A stretch of DNA of 38,854 nucleotides from a virus, in the IMG/VR virus record IMGVR_UViG_3300048625_000042, positions 1 through 38,854 of that record, one strand, 5' to 3'. Made by a program: the position numbers and the translations under genes. Below the pieces are notes generated by a model that was not told the origin of the DNA, made no database searches, and saw nothing but the letters and a program-made list of their open reading frames with translations. Below are positions 6,967-14,239 of this stretch, piece after piece. Each line of letters starts with the position of its first letter. Position 1 is the stretch's first letter.

Positions 6967-7388
6967 AATTTATTCTTGATATGAGAACCATGGACTCGGA
7001 CAGAGATTTGCCCATTATAGTAGTCGTCTGATTCTAATACTCTCCTTGAAAATTGTTCTCTTGCTTCTATGTATGAACACTCAGCCTTGGACTTACAAAA
7101 GAAAAGAATCTCGCGAGTGAAGTTCTCTTTTCCTAGTTTTTCTACATCTTTAGATAATTCAACCGATGATCCATAGTACTCAATCCAATCAGAGTCAATC
7201 TTGGACTTGATCTTCTTTTTCTTCTTTACACCATTCTTCTGAACAACTGTCTTGTAAGTTGTCTTAGAAAACTTGGCTAACTTTTTCCCGATATACATAC
7301 GACTGTTGGCTTTGTTCGTAATTAAATAAACAAAGCCAACGCAGTCTTCGGGCAACTCTTCAACGATAATATTATTAAATGTCCACAT
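6963..7388 (-). CDS. GIY-YIG nuclease-like protein
   Basis: A 141-aa protein. Residues 20-23 (VYLI) and 31-34 (MYIG) form the GIY-YIG pair with normal spacing, followed by GKK and a catalytic-type region containing DWIEYYGSS and a later E. T4 Seg and I-TevI homing enzymes share this N-terminal fold. The size suits a single nuclease domain without the long DNA-binding tail of a homing enzyme. ATG at 7388 has no Shine-Dalgarno, lies inside a 6-bp hairpin, and is 3 bases from the predicted late start (see 7381-7403). NrdB just upstream has no intron. Confidence 0.65.
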   Translation of the reverse strand: MWTFNNIIVEELPEDCVGFVYLITNKANSRMYIGKKLAKFSKTTYKTVVQKNGVKKKKKIKSKIDSDWIEYYGSSVELSKDVEKLGKENFTREILFFCKSKAECSYIEAREQFSRRVLESDDYYNGQISVRVHGSHIKNKL

Positions 7389-7395
7389 AGTGGAC
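7381..7395 (-). promoter_or_regulatory. hairpin over the GIY-YIG start codon
   Basis: A perfect inverted repeat GTCCAC-N3-GTGGAC; the ATG (7388-7386) is partly in the 3-base loop and partly in the stem. In RNA reading through from nrdB it could hide the start codon. Confidence 0.5.
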
Positions 7396-7403
7396 TATTT
7401 ATT
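7396..7403 (-). promoter_or_regulatory. T4-type late promoter AATAAATA
   Basis: The octamer AATAAATA on the minus strand overlaps the stop codon of the 49-aa zinc-ribbon gene. By T4 spacing the start would be at 7390, two bases before the GIY-YIG ATG, so the transcript would be essentially leaderless and lack the 5' arm of the hairpin. Confidence 0.5.
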
Positions 7404-7551
7404 AGTTCTCTTCGTCGAAGTCTTCTTCTTCATAAATGTCTGCTGAACAAACTGGACAGTAGACGATATCTGATAGATTGTGGTCATCACCCTTTACAGT
7501 GATTTTACCTTCTGCCTCACAAGATTTACATTCATAGTGTTTTGTAATCAT
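7402..7551 (-). CDS. small zinc-ribbon protein, 49 aa
   Basis: Found by translating the gap downstream of nrdB. ATG at 7551 overlaps the nrdB stop as TAATG. The protein has two knuckles, C8-x2-C11 (YECKSCEAEG) and C32-x2-C35 (YCPVCSAD), then an acidic tail (EEEDFDEEN). The spacing suits one bound zinc. I recall similar small zinc-ribbon proteins in T4-like marine phages. Coupling to nrdB is clear; the function is unknown. Confidence 0.7.
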   Translation of the reverse strand: MITKHYECKSCEAEGKITVKGDDHNLSDIVYCPVCSADIYEEEDFDEEN

Positions 7552-8543
7552 TACTTTGCCTTTCCCCATACATCGTCCCACGTACCACCGAGCGCACCCT
7601 TAGCGTAATCAGTAACACGGTTCTCAAAGAAGTTACCATGCACTGGTGCATTGATCATTTCTTCTACCCATGGTAGTGGATTCTTCTTAACTTTAAAAAT
7701 ACCCTTCATTCCTAATGAGATTAGGCGACGGTCTGCGATATAACGAATGTATTGCTTAACTTGTGCTGATGATAGATCACGCATGTCTGCACCAGCAAAA
7801 GAGAGATCGATGAACTTATCTTCAAGTTCAACCATTTTCTCTGCGATTGTATATATCTTTCCTTTGAGTTCATCATTCCAAATCTCAGGATTTTCTTTGA
7901 CGAACTCTTTGAATAGACGAATCATATTCTCGGCGTGCATCGTTTCATCAACAATAGACCAAGTAACAATCTGCCCCATACCCTTCATCAAACCATGACG
8001 AGGAAAGTTCAATAACATAATGAATGACGAGAACAACTGCATTCCTTCAGTGAAAGCAGAGAACACAGCGATGTGTTCAGCAGTCGACGCTAGTGTTCCA
8101 TTGCGAGAAGACAACTCAGTAACATAATCATGTTTATCTTTCATCTCTTGGTATTCCAAGAATTGACTGTATGTTACTTCAGGAAGACCTAGTGTTTCAA
8201 TCAAGTGAGAGTAAGCAGCCACGTGTAAACTTTCACGAGCAGCAAACCCCAGAAGCATCATCCTAATTTCAGGCTGAGGAAAATGGGGAAGGTAATTATT
8301 AACGTAACCACCAGCAACGTCAATGTCACCCTGAGTAAAGAATCTAAAAATATTAGTAAGGAATGTCTTTTCTTCATTTGTTAGTTTCTTTTTCCAATCT
8401 TTAACGTCTTCCATCATTGGTACTTCAGTGTGTAACCAATGCGCCTGTTCGTGTTTTAACCAAGCGTCATATGCCCATGGATAGTTGAACGGCTTAAAGT
8501 GTGTGCGTTCATCCATCAATTTACTATTATTCTTCTTTACCAT
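7551..8543 (-). CDS. nrdB: ribonucleotide reductase beta subunit
   Basis: A 330-aa class I beta subunit that houses the di-metal and tyrosyl-radical site. Expected ligands are all present: D73 or D75 in QGDIDVAGG, E104 and H107 in ARESLH, the radical Tyr111, E167 in FTEGMQ, and E200/H203 in DETMH. Length is near the family norm and the frame is uninterrupted (no intron as in T4 nrdB). ATG at 8543 overlaps the 68-aa gene by 17 bases. With NrdA it supplies deoxynucleotides for replication in the infected cell. Confidence 0.95.
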   Translation of the reverse strand: MVKKNNSKLMDERTHFKPFNYPWAYDAWLKHEQAHWLHTEVPMMEDVKDWKKKLTNEEKTFLTNIFRFFTQGDIDVAGGYVNNYLPHFPQPEIRMMLLGFAARESLHVAAYSHLIETLGLPEVTYSQFLEYQEMKDKHDYVTELSSRNGTLASTAEHIAVFSAFTEGMQLFSSFIMLLNFPRHGLMKGMGQIVTWSIVDETMHAENMIRLFKEFVKENPEIWNDELKGKIYTIAEKMVELEDKFIDLSFAGADMRDLSSAQVKQYIRYIADRRLISLGMKGIFKVKKNPLPWVEEMINAPVHGNFFENRVTDYAKGALGGTWDDVWGKAK

Positions 8544-8733
8544 CGTCCAACTCCAACATAATACCGAGAGTGGGATCCACTCCGATAGATTTAACTTTTA
8601 CTGCGCCCTTGTCTGTATAAACATAGACAGGGACGAGTATCTTTTCCTTATTAGTCTCAGCTGCGTCTTGCCAGTGGAGATATTCTTCTCCCCACAGTTT
8701 ACGCATCTGAGTAGCTAGATCGTACGCGTCCAT
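8527..8733 (-). CDS. hypothetical protein between nrdA and nrdB
   Basis: A 68-aa protein with an N-terminal helix (YDLATQMRKLWGEEYLHW) and beta-like second half (ILVPVYVYTDKGAVKVKSIGV). ATG at 8733 follows the nrdA stop with no gap and has GAGGGTTAA as ribosome site. It overlaps nrdB by 17 bases. It is not a glutaredoxin or thioredoxin (no CxxC). The position suggests a link to the reductase but the family is not recognised. Confidence 0.65.
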   Translation of the reverse strand: MDAYDLATQMRKLWGEEYLHWQDAAETNKEKILVPVYVYTDKGAVKVKSIGVDPTLGIMLELDDGKEE

Positions 8734-10527
8734 TTAACCCTCACAAGCTAGACATTCGTTACCTTCTGTCAGCGCATGCAGATCAATCTCTTTCATAACT
8801 TCACGTTCGATACGCTTACTAACTTTGTCAGCCTTAGCGATCTTGTCAGAACGACAGTAGTACATAGTCTTCAGACCTTGCTTCCATGCTTGGAAATGAA
8901 CAGCATGGATATACTTGATATGACTATCAGGTCTAAAGAATACGTTTAGAGACTGAGCTTGGTCTATATGTACTTGCCTATCTGCGGCGTGTTGGACGAC
9001 CCAGCGCTGGTCGATTTCCATAGAAGTTTTGAAAACATCTTTTGTCCAGTCGTCCATCCAATCGATGTGCTGAACTGAACCATCATTCGCAATGATGCTC
9101 GACCATACTTCATCTGCCCAACCCTCTTTATGATTGACTGCTTCTTTTTGGATGAGTTCATCTAAGTAGCGGTTCTTGTTTAGGTGAGAACCCGATAGAG
9201 TGTCTTGGCGATAAGCATTGGCACGATAAGGTTCAATAGAAGGACTAGTATTGCCCATGAGAATGGAAGAAGAAGCATTGGGAGCGATAGCCATAAGGTG
9301 ACTAAAGCGGTTCCCAGTCCCCACTGCATCAGGCGCTTCACCTCGTTCCAATCCCAACTGTTTGTTCGCTTCATCTAGCTTTCCTCTCACATGTGCAAAG
9401 ATTTGTTTGTTACGTCCAACTGCAATACTTGATTCCCATGGGATACTATTCTTTTGCAAGTAGGCATGCCAACCCAACGCACCGATGCCGATTGATCGCT
9501 CACGCATTGCGGAATACTTTGCTCGCGCGATGGTGTCAGGTGCATTATCAATAAAGAACTGAAGCACATTGTCAAGCATTTCTGCAATATCAAGAAGGAA
9601 TAGAGTGTCGTTCTTCCATTCATCATAGTACTCCAAGTTCAAAGAAGACAAACAACAAACAGCTGTACGCTCTTCATTTGTTGGTAAGATAATCTCAGAG
9701 CAAAGATTAGATTGATGAACCTTAAGACCTAGATCCTTCAAATGTTGAGGTAACTTACGGTTAGACTCATCAATAAAGTGAATGTATGGTTCACCAGTCT
9801 GCATGCGCATCTCAAGGATACGTTGCCATAGTTCTTTGGCTGACACAACTTCACGAATGTCACCAGAAGCTGGATCTTTTAATTCCCATGAGTCATCAGC
9901 ATGGTCATCAACCATGGCGCGTTCAATGATTTGCATGAACGAATCTGGAATGTTAATACCATGGTGTAGATTCAGACAACGCATGTTCTGATCACCAGTT
10001 GGTTTACGCATCTCTAGAAAGTTAATGATATCAGGATGATCAATACTTAGGTAAGCTGCGTAAGAACCGCGACGAGTGCTACCTTGCTTGTATGCCAATG
10101 AAGATGCATCATATGTCTTCAAGTGGGGCATAACGCCAGTAGACTTGTCAGAAGCAGAACGAATACCGAAACCAATACCAACACCACCACCCATCATAGA
10201 CAACCAGCTAGTTTCGCTGAAGTTATCAACTAATCCCTCTGCTGTGTCTTCAATATAGTTTAAGAAACAGGAAATTGGCAGACCACGCTTGGAACGTCCG
10301 AAAGATAGAATTGGCGTTGAATACGACAACCAGTGCTTGCTTGAATACCCGTACAGGCGCTGAGCATGCTCAGGATTACTACCAAAGGTAGAACTAACAA
10401 ACGCGAATCTCTCTTGTGGTGACGTTTCGTCATCCTTCATGTAACTTTCTTTTAATCTAATTCTACCCAATTCATCGAACAGACTATCTCTGGTGTAGTC
10501 TACTTTGATCCCATGTACAATGTCCAT
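8734..10527 (-). CDS. nrdA: ribonucleotide reductase alpha subunit
   Basis: A 597-aa catalytic subunit. Key residues are visible: C87 in LPISCF, the N-x-C-x-E active-site motif at 274-278 (NLCSE), the partner cysteine near 291-292 (VCCLSS), the YY radical-transfer pair in TMYYCRS near the end, and a C-terminal CLAC (C592, C595) for reduction by thioredoxin or glutaredoxin. It is shorter than the E. coli enzyme and has no N-terminal ATP cone, so dATP feedback inhibition is probably missing. ATG at 10527 follows AAGGTATTAC. Thioredoxin is encoded separately at 32824-33072. Confidence 0.95.
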   Translation of the reverse strand: MDIVHGIKVDYTRDSLFDELGRIRLKESYMKDDETSPQERFAFVSSTFGSNPEHAQRLYGYSSKHWLSYSTPILSFGRSKRGLPISCFLNYIEDTAEGLVDNFSETSWLSMMGGGVGIGFGIRSASDKSTGVMPHLKTYDASSLAYKQGSTRRGSYAAYLSIDHPDIINFLEMRKPTGDQNMRCLNLHHGINIPDSFMQIIERAMVDDHADDSWELKDPASGDIREVVSAKELWQRILEMRMQTGEPYIHFIDESNRKLPQHLKDLGLKVHQSNLCSEIILPTNEERTAVCCLSSLNLEYYDEWKNDTLFLLDIAEMLDNVLQFFIDNAPDTIARAKYSAMRERSIGIGALGWHAYLQKNSIPWESSIAVGRNKQIFAHVRGKLDEANKQLGLERGEAPDAVGTGNRFSHLMAIAPNASSSILMGNTSPSIEPYRANAYRQDTLSGSHLNKNRYLDELIQKEAVNHKEGWADEVWSSIIANDGSVQHIDWMDDWTKDVFKTSMEIDQRWVVQHAADRQVHIDQAQSLNVFFRPDSHIKYIHAVHFQAWKQGLKTMYYCRSDKIAKADKVSKRIEREVMKEIDLHALTEGNECLACEG

Positions 10528-10542
10528 GTAATACCTTTGTTA

Positions 10543-11229
10543 TTATTGTTTTGGTGTGAGAGTTTCCGCCATTGGGAAAATCTCGGCGATAATTCTTGCG
10601 CATTCCAACGCAATGTCTCGGTGTTCGAGTTGTGTACTTTCATCAGAGCGAACTTTGATAAAGTGAATCCAGCTACGGATTGTACCATTCATATACATAC
10701 GACTTACCGTGTTACCTTCTGGAAGGACAGCACGTGCTTGTTCTTTTGCGATACCAGCGCCTACTGCCCATTTGTAATTCTCAGTAGCCAATGAAATTAC
10801 TTCTTGTTGACGGCGTTCCCATTCTGCAACTAGAAACCGATCGTCTTCTGAATTCATATCTAATTGAATACTATTCTGACGGTTCTTGGTATCTTGGAGT
10901 CTAGCTTCACGAGTGACGAATGATAGATCCTTGGTAGGATCTGCATATCGTTGTGAAAATTCTTGGAAAGAGAAAGAGCGGTGGCGAAGAATCTGCCTTG
11001 CGATGTCACGTGTAGTTTCGATCTCCAGACATGCCGATACCATTTCTAATGGTGACCAGTGCTGGTGTTTGATCAAATAATTTATAAGTTTTTCCGAGGT
11101 TCCCATGTTGTACTGGTTGCTCGGATTGGATACACGTGCGCAAAAAGCAATAAGTTCTTGCACATCTGTCAAACCTTCATCGTACATCTCACGAGAGGGT
11201 TTGCTATAACTAATCATTCTAACTTTCAT
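10543..11229 (-). CDS. thyX: FAD-dependent thymidylate synthase
   Basis: A 228-aa ThyX. It makes dTMP from dUMP using methylene-tetrahydrofolate, NADPH and FAD. The signature RHRxxSxxxxSxR is exact at residues 82-94 (RHRSFSFQEFSQR), and downstream ISLATENYKWAV and ARAVLP fit. ATG at 11229 is chosen over 11241 because it overlaps the primase stop as ATGA and has GGAAG just upstream. No dUMP or dCMP hydroxymethylase is seen in the window, so thymine here would enter DNA unmodified; this bears on the TET-like enzyme at 28303. Confidence 0.93.
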   Translation of the reverse strand: MKVRMISYSKPSREMYDEGLTDVQELIAFCARVSNPSNQYNMGTSEKLINYLIKHQHWSPLEMVSACLEIETTRDIARQILRHRSFSFQEFSQRYADPTKDLSFVTREARLQDTKNRQNSIQLDMNSEDDRFLVAEWERRQQEVISLATENYKWAVGAGIAKEQARAVLPEGNTVSRMYMNGTIRSWIHFIKVRSDESTQLEHRDIALECARIIAEIFPMAETLTPKQ

Positions 11230-12257
11230 ATTTTCTTCCATGTACTAAATCTAAGTGTCGCTTCAATTCCTGAAAAGGTATTTGTATTTATCGTTTCCAG
11301 AATCTCCTCGGGTGTCAAACCACCCTTAATTATCATATCATTGATGTCTTTTTGTTCAATGTTCTCGGGGAACATACAAACACTGTATCCAGCTTTGATA
11401 TTCTTCTCGAGCAATTTACAGATGTCTCTTGCTCGAGGTTCATTGTCCATTACTAACGTTGCATTAGTAAGAAGGCTCCGCACAGTAGGGGTGTCAAAAG
11501 AGCTTCCTGACACAGCAATGCAATTGGGGATGAAGAGAGAGTCGAGTGGACCTTCCACAACATAGATTCGTTTGCTAAAATCAACTCGGTCGAGTCCATA
11601 AATTTTCTCCTCAGTCTCATCGACTTTAATGGTATAATACTTAGGTTGTTCATCTCCGAAGGCTCTGCCTTGAAAAGCAAAACACTTACCAGCATTGGTA
11701 AAGAACGGAATGATCAGTCGTGGGTGCTCATCGACAATTGGCTCTTGGAACTTAGGTGTTACTGAATTAACAAACGCTTTGAACTTAGGAGCAAAGTAAA
11801 GAAGGTTCCAAAACTCTCTGGGAATCTTCCTGTCGATAAGTGTCTTCATCGCAGGATGAGTCAGTGGTAACTTATCCATACGTGTAAGTTTTTCGAGAAT
11901 ATCATCCTCGAGTAATTCGATCTTTGGAGTTTCTAAGACGACTTGAGTGTCTGCAAGGTCTTTATGGTCATGATAACGGGTAGCGCCAGCCTTGTAACGC
12001 TCAAGAACATACTCATCGTATAAGGTTGTATCGACATACTTGATAAGGTTGCCGATGTTAGAAGAATAACCACACTTGTGGCACTTTGCAAGAAGGTCTG
12101 CTCTGGCACGATAAATGTATCCACGAGCTTTGTTTTTGTTACGTGAACTATCCCCACAAACTGGACAGCTGTAGTTCCAGAGATAGTCTTTCTTTTGATT
12201 GAAATTTCTTAGACGACTGCCTAAGATTTGAGCATACTTTGCATCAATGTATAACAT
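11226..12257 (-). CDS. DNA primase, gp61-like
   Basis: A 343-aa phage primase. An N-terminal zinc finger is formed by C31/C34 (CPVCGDS) and C59/C62 (CHKCGYS), which in T7 and T4 type primases reads the template priming site. A Toprim core follows: VVEGPLDS (233-240) with the catalytic Glu and VMDNE (269-273) with the Asp. It would lay RNA primers for lagging-strand synthesis together with the gp41-like helicase. The start lies 3' of a promoter embedded in a palindrome; GGAG at 7 bases upstream belongs to one arm of that palindrome. Confidence 0.9.
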   Translation of the reverse strand: MLYIDAKYAQILGSRLRNFNQKKDYLWNYSCPVCGDSSRNKNKARGYIYRARADLLAKCHKCGYSSNIGNLIKYVDTTLYDEYVLERYKAGATRYHDHKDLADTQVVLETPKIELLEDDILEKLTRMDKLPLTHPAMKTLIDRKIPREFWNLLYFAPKFKAFVNSVTPKFQEPIVDEHPRLIIPFFTNAGKCFAFQGRAFGDEQPKYYTIKVDETEEKIYGLDRVDFSKRIYVVEGPLDSLFIPNCIAVSGSSFDTPTVRSLLTNATLVMDNEPRARDICKLLEKNIKAGYSVCMFPENIEQKDINDMIIKGGLTPEEILETINTNTFSGIEATLRFSTWKKI

Positions 12258-12262
12258 AACGA

Positions 12263-12303
12263 AACTCCACGTGTAAGGGATTATTATACCCTAACGTGGA
12301 GTT
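12263..12303 (-). promoter_or_regulatory. 10-bp palindrome enclosing a promoter box and the primase RBS
   Basis: Arms AACTCCACGT (12263-12272) and ACGTGGAGTT (12294-12303) pair perfectly, with GGG/CCC able to extend inside. On the minus strand the loop holds TATAAT (12288-12283) and the 3' arm holds GGAG, the primase ribosome site. RNA starting at the local promoter (about 12276) would lack the 5' arm. Confidence 0.65.
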
Positions 12304-12311
12304 GCAAGCAA
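12283..12311 (-). promoter_or_regulatory. promoter TTGCTT-N17-TATAAT for primase operon
   Basis: On the minus strand TTGCTT (12311-12306), 17 bases, TATAAT (12288-12283). The same hexamers and spacing occur at 33092-33120. TTGCTT resembles the T4 MotA box, but the spacing is that of a sigma70 -35 element. Confidence 0.6.
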
Positions 12312-12314
12312 ACT

Positions 12315-12671
12315 TTATTTGCCGAAGAACTTTGAGAAGATCTCTAGGTGTCCTACAACATAGCCGATGGCAATTGCACCACCGACGATCATCCAGCGCC
12401 ACTGTTCTAAAGTATCAACGCGCTTTGTAATTTTGTCAATGTCAGCTTGAATTTCTTTTTGAATTTCTACATGCTGTTCAGTTGACTTTGTTGAATTTGC
12501 GATCATTTTCGCGGAAATGCTCTTGTCCATATTGTCGATCTTCTCCATAATCTCTCTGTTACCAGTAGTGATACGCGAATGGACTTCTTTGACGTCAGCT
12601 TTAAGGTCTTTGACATCATCTTTGATACCTTCGACTTGTGCTTCCAATTTTGCGATTCTTTCTGTTTCCAT
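12315..12671 (-). CDS. XhlA-like coiled-coil membrane protein
   Basis: A 118-aa protein: long heptad-type coiled coil (residues 1-90), then EQWRWMIVGGAIAIGYVVGHL, one C-terminal membrane helix. This plan (coiled coil, W-x-W, membrane helix) is that of haemolysin XhlA-type phage proteins, which act with holins in lysis. It follows the spanin genes with a TGACATG junction, so a lysis role is reasonable. It has no enzyme motif. Confidence 0.65.
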   Translation of the reverse strand: METERIAKLEAQVEGIKDDVKDLKADVKEVHSRITTGNREIMEKIDNMDKSISAKMIANSTKSTEQHVEIQKEIQADIDKITKRVDTLEQWRWMIVGGAIAIGYVVGHLEIFSKFFGK

Positions 12672-12672
12672 G

Positions 12673-13263
12673 TCACTTATTATAGATTGATTGTTGTTCT
12701 TTAACCCACTCTTGTAGAGACTTTAATTGTTCTGCAACTTTATAGTAGGTTGTGTAATTGGTTGAGACGGTTTCGGCAACACCAGAGAGTTTAACACTGG
12801 AGGCTCCACCATCAATACCTCTGGTGGAGTCGGGAACTTCATTGCGACTGGCACTGTCGTGGAGCAAGATGAAACCATTAGGGATAACACACTGACCATC
12901 AGCGTTTGCGTCAATATATTTTGGTATCTCTTTAATGATGGCATTGCCATTCTCCTTGATCACTTCGACTTTAGTTACATACTTTGTTACTACTCGCGTA
13001 GTAGTATCGGCTGATGCAGCGTCTTTTTTAGCCATCTCTATCTTTGCGTCAGCAACTTTTGCTTCCCAACGTTCTTGATTAGAGATACCACCTTCCATGT
13101 AAAGTCCAAAGACTAAAAGGAAAGCAGAACCTACCTTAACAGGTAGTAGATATTTATTAACCAGAGGAATTGAGCCCACGAAGAATGATATGAACAATCC
13201 TACTACACCAGCCAATAAGACTAGATGGAATATCCATGAAGGTAGGAAGTCAAGTATCCACAT
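12673..13263 (-). CDS. inner-membrane spanin-like protein (Rz-like)
   Basis: A 196-aa protein. Two N-terminal hydrophobic helices (about 10-30 and 40-57) precede a coiled-coil periplasmic part and a conserved-looking domain with CVIPNGFILLHDSA and a closing helix LKSLQEWVKEQ. The pairing with a lipoprotein gene wholly inside it in another frame (12723-12944) is the diagnostic lambda Rz/Rz1 layout. The i-spanin links inner and outer membranes at the last step of lysis. Two membrane helices rather than one is unusual for Rz. It starts one base after the previous stop. Confidence 0.75.
   Translation of the reverse strand: MWILDFLPSWIFHLVLLAGVVGLFISFFVGSIPLVNKYLLPVKVGSAFLLVFGLYMEGGISNQERWEAKVADAKIEMAKKDAASADTTTRVVTKYVTKVEVIKENGNAIIKEIPKYIDANADGQCVIPNGFILLHDSASRNEVPDSTRGIDGGASSVKLSGVAETVSTNYTTYYKVAEQLKSLQEWVKEQQSIYNK
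12723..12944 (-). CDS. outer-membrane spanin lipoprotein (Rz1-like), embedded
   Basis: A 73-aa frame fully inside the Rz-like gene, in another frame on the same strand. ATG at 12944 has AAGGAG at 12957-12952, 7 bases upstream; an ATG two codons earlier is too close to it. Signal peptide: basic MPSLKRYQN, hydrophobic LMVSVLSLMV, lipobox-like VSSC with Cys27. The mature part is Pro-rich (PTPPEV, EPPVL, LPKPSQP) as in Rz1 proteins, which fuse the outer membrane at lysis. A separate ribosome site, a lipobox and Pro-rich content in one embedded frame make chance unlikely. Confidence 0.8.
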   Translation of the reverse strand: MPSLKRYQNILTQTLMVSVLSLMVSSCSTTVPVAMKFPTPPEVLMVEPPVLNSLVLPKPSQPITQPTIKLQNN

Positions 13264-13264
13264 G

Positions 13265-13804
13265 TTATGCGTTCACTGGTGAACCACGGCGAGCCATGAT
13301 TTGATACTTCTTGATGTTTTTCTTTTCGATTTTTGGTTCTTGAACAGATACTGGACCAGCAGTATTGTTTGTTGGAGCACCACCAACTGCAGCGACACCC
13401 ATACCGTCTTCAGCTAACACACGGTTGACGATGATTTGTTCTTCGGCAAGAACAACGCTGCTTTCGATAATACGCATGATGTGCTTATATCGATCTTCCA
13501 TTAGAGATGTAGTACGTGAACCACTCTCATAGTATTCTTTGACTAACCACAGAGCACCAACAAGAGATTTCATACGATTCTCACCACCTGGAAGGCGGTT
13601 AAGAATCTTCTTCATATTGAATACTAGACGGTTCAGATATGAATATGCGTCTCGTTCTTGGTCAGTAGTGAGTGAGCTAACTTTACGTAAGTTATTGCCA
13701 TGATGGTCAATGATTCCCAACTTGAAGGCTTCTGTGTCTTCGAAGTTCTGAGTGATCATTCTAACGATCTTCATTGCTATTAAATTGTCTACAATGCGAC
13801 TCAT
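13265..13804 (-). CDS. conserved T4-like phage protein, 179 aa
   Basis: A helical protein with MSRIVDNLIAMKIVRMI at its start, AFKLGIIDHHGNNLRKV, then DAYSYLNRLVFNMKKILNRLPGG. I recall the 'YKLGIID-x-x-G-x-x-L-(R/K)KV' and 'LHRLVF-x-(L/M)K-(R/K)I' patterns from uncharacterised proteins of many T4-like marine phages. The last 45 residues are low-complexity and basic. It overlaps the 125-aa gene as TAATG. Function is unknown. Confidence 0.7.
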   Translation of the reverse strand: MSRIVDNLIAMKIVRMITQNFEDTEAFKLGIIDHHGNNLRKVSSLTTDQERDAYSYLNRLVFNMKKILNRLPGGENRMKSLVGALWLVKEYYESGSRTTSLMEDRYKHIMRIIESSVVLAEEQIIVNRVLAEDGMGVAAVGGAPTNNTAGPVSVQEPKIEKKNIKKYQIMARRGSPVNA

Positions 13805-14181
13805 TAAATCTTCCTTAAAGTGGCGATAACTGTTTCGTCTAACTTGATCTCAGAGAGGATGATACCATACTCTGCGATCGATTCTGGCATACGATCAAGA
13901 TAAACCAAGAAGGTTATCAAGACATCCCAGCAAGATTCTTCTACTTTGTAGAACAGCATTCTTGTAGCTGCGTCACCAAAAATATTGTATAAAACTATAA
14001 TGTGGTTAAGTATAAGTCTCTCTCTTAACTCACCGTTGTTTTTATAACGTGACAACAGTTTTTTAAGATAGAGTATTTTCTTTAAGTCTTCTTCAAACTC
14101 AATGAGACTATGACACTGTGTGTTGTCATAGTGATGCATCGCATAAAGAAGGAAATTACTCTCATTTAGTTTTTCAGTCAT
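13804..14181 (-). CDS. DUF7207-like conserved phage protein
   Basis: A 125-aa helical protein. The order FLLYAMHHYDNTQC, EFEEDLKKILYLKKLLSRY, LRERLILNHIIVLYNIFG and FLVYLDRMPE matches a small family I know from T4-like phages (DUF7207). No enzymatic motif is visible. It starts 18 bases after a terminator hairpin with T run. A late promoter octamer overlaps the stop of the gene before the terminator, and its transcript would begin with that hairpin. Confidence 0.7.
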   Translation of the reverse strand: MTEKLNESNFLLYAMHHYDNTQCHSLIEFEEDLKKILYLKKLLSRYKNNGELRERLILNHIIVLYNIFGDAATRMLFYKVEESCWDVLITFLVYLDRMPESIAEYGIILSEIKLDETVIATLRKI

Positions 14182-14199
14182 ACCCTACATTTCAAAAAA

Positions 14200-14220
14200 A
14201 TGGGGGAACAATTCCCCCAT
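14200..14220 (-). terminator. rho-independent terminator
   Basis: ATGGGGGAA (14200-14208) pairs with TTCCCCCAT (14212-14220), loop 3 bases, followed on the minus strand by a run of seven T. It would end the transcript of the 180-aa virion gene. For RNA starting at the late promoter at 14232-14239 it would be a 5' hairpin only about 6 bases from the 5' end. Confidence 0.85.
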
Positions 14221-14231
14221 CATTACATAAC

Positions 14232-14239
14232 TATTTATT
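14232..14239 (-). promoter_or_regulatory. T4-type late promoter AATAAATA
   Basis: The octamer AATAAATA overlaps the TAA stop (14238-14240) of the virion gene. The predicted start is 14226. It would express the DUF7207, 179-aa and spanin genes, all of which suit late expression. Confidence 0.5.

Noticed and set aside
9180-9626. Hydrophobic minus-strand frames inside nrdA
   Set aside because: They overlap an intact, motif-complete nrdA and lack ribosome sites; they are out-of-frame readings. The embedded spanin was accepted only because it has a ribosome site, a lipobox and a matching host gene.
7551-10527. Intron or homing element in nrdA or nrdB
   Set aside because: Both genes are continuous with all catalytic residues in frame; the GIY-YIG gene lies outside them.
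11285-11292. GATAAATA octamer within the 3' end of the primase gene, about 55 bases before thyX
   Set aside because: It matches the late-promoter form, but thyX is translationally coupled to primase and late expression makes little sense; it may be chance in AT-rich DNA.
13147-13156. AATAAATA-like octamer inside the Rz-like gene
   Set aside because: No gene starts at a suitable distance downstream; the embedded spanin starts 200 bases away.
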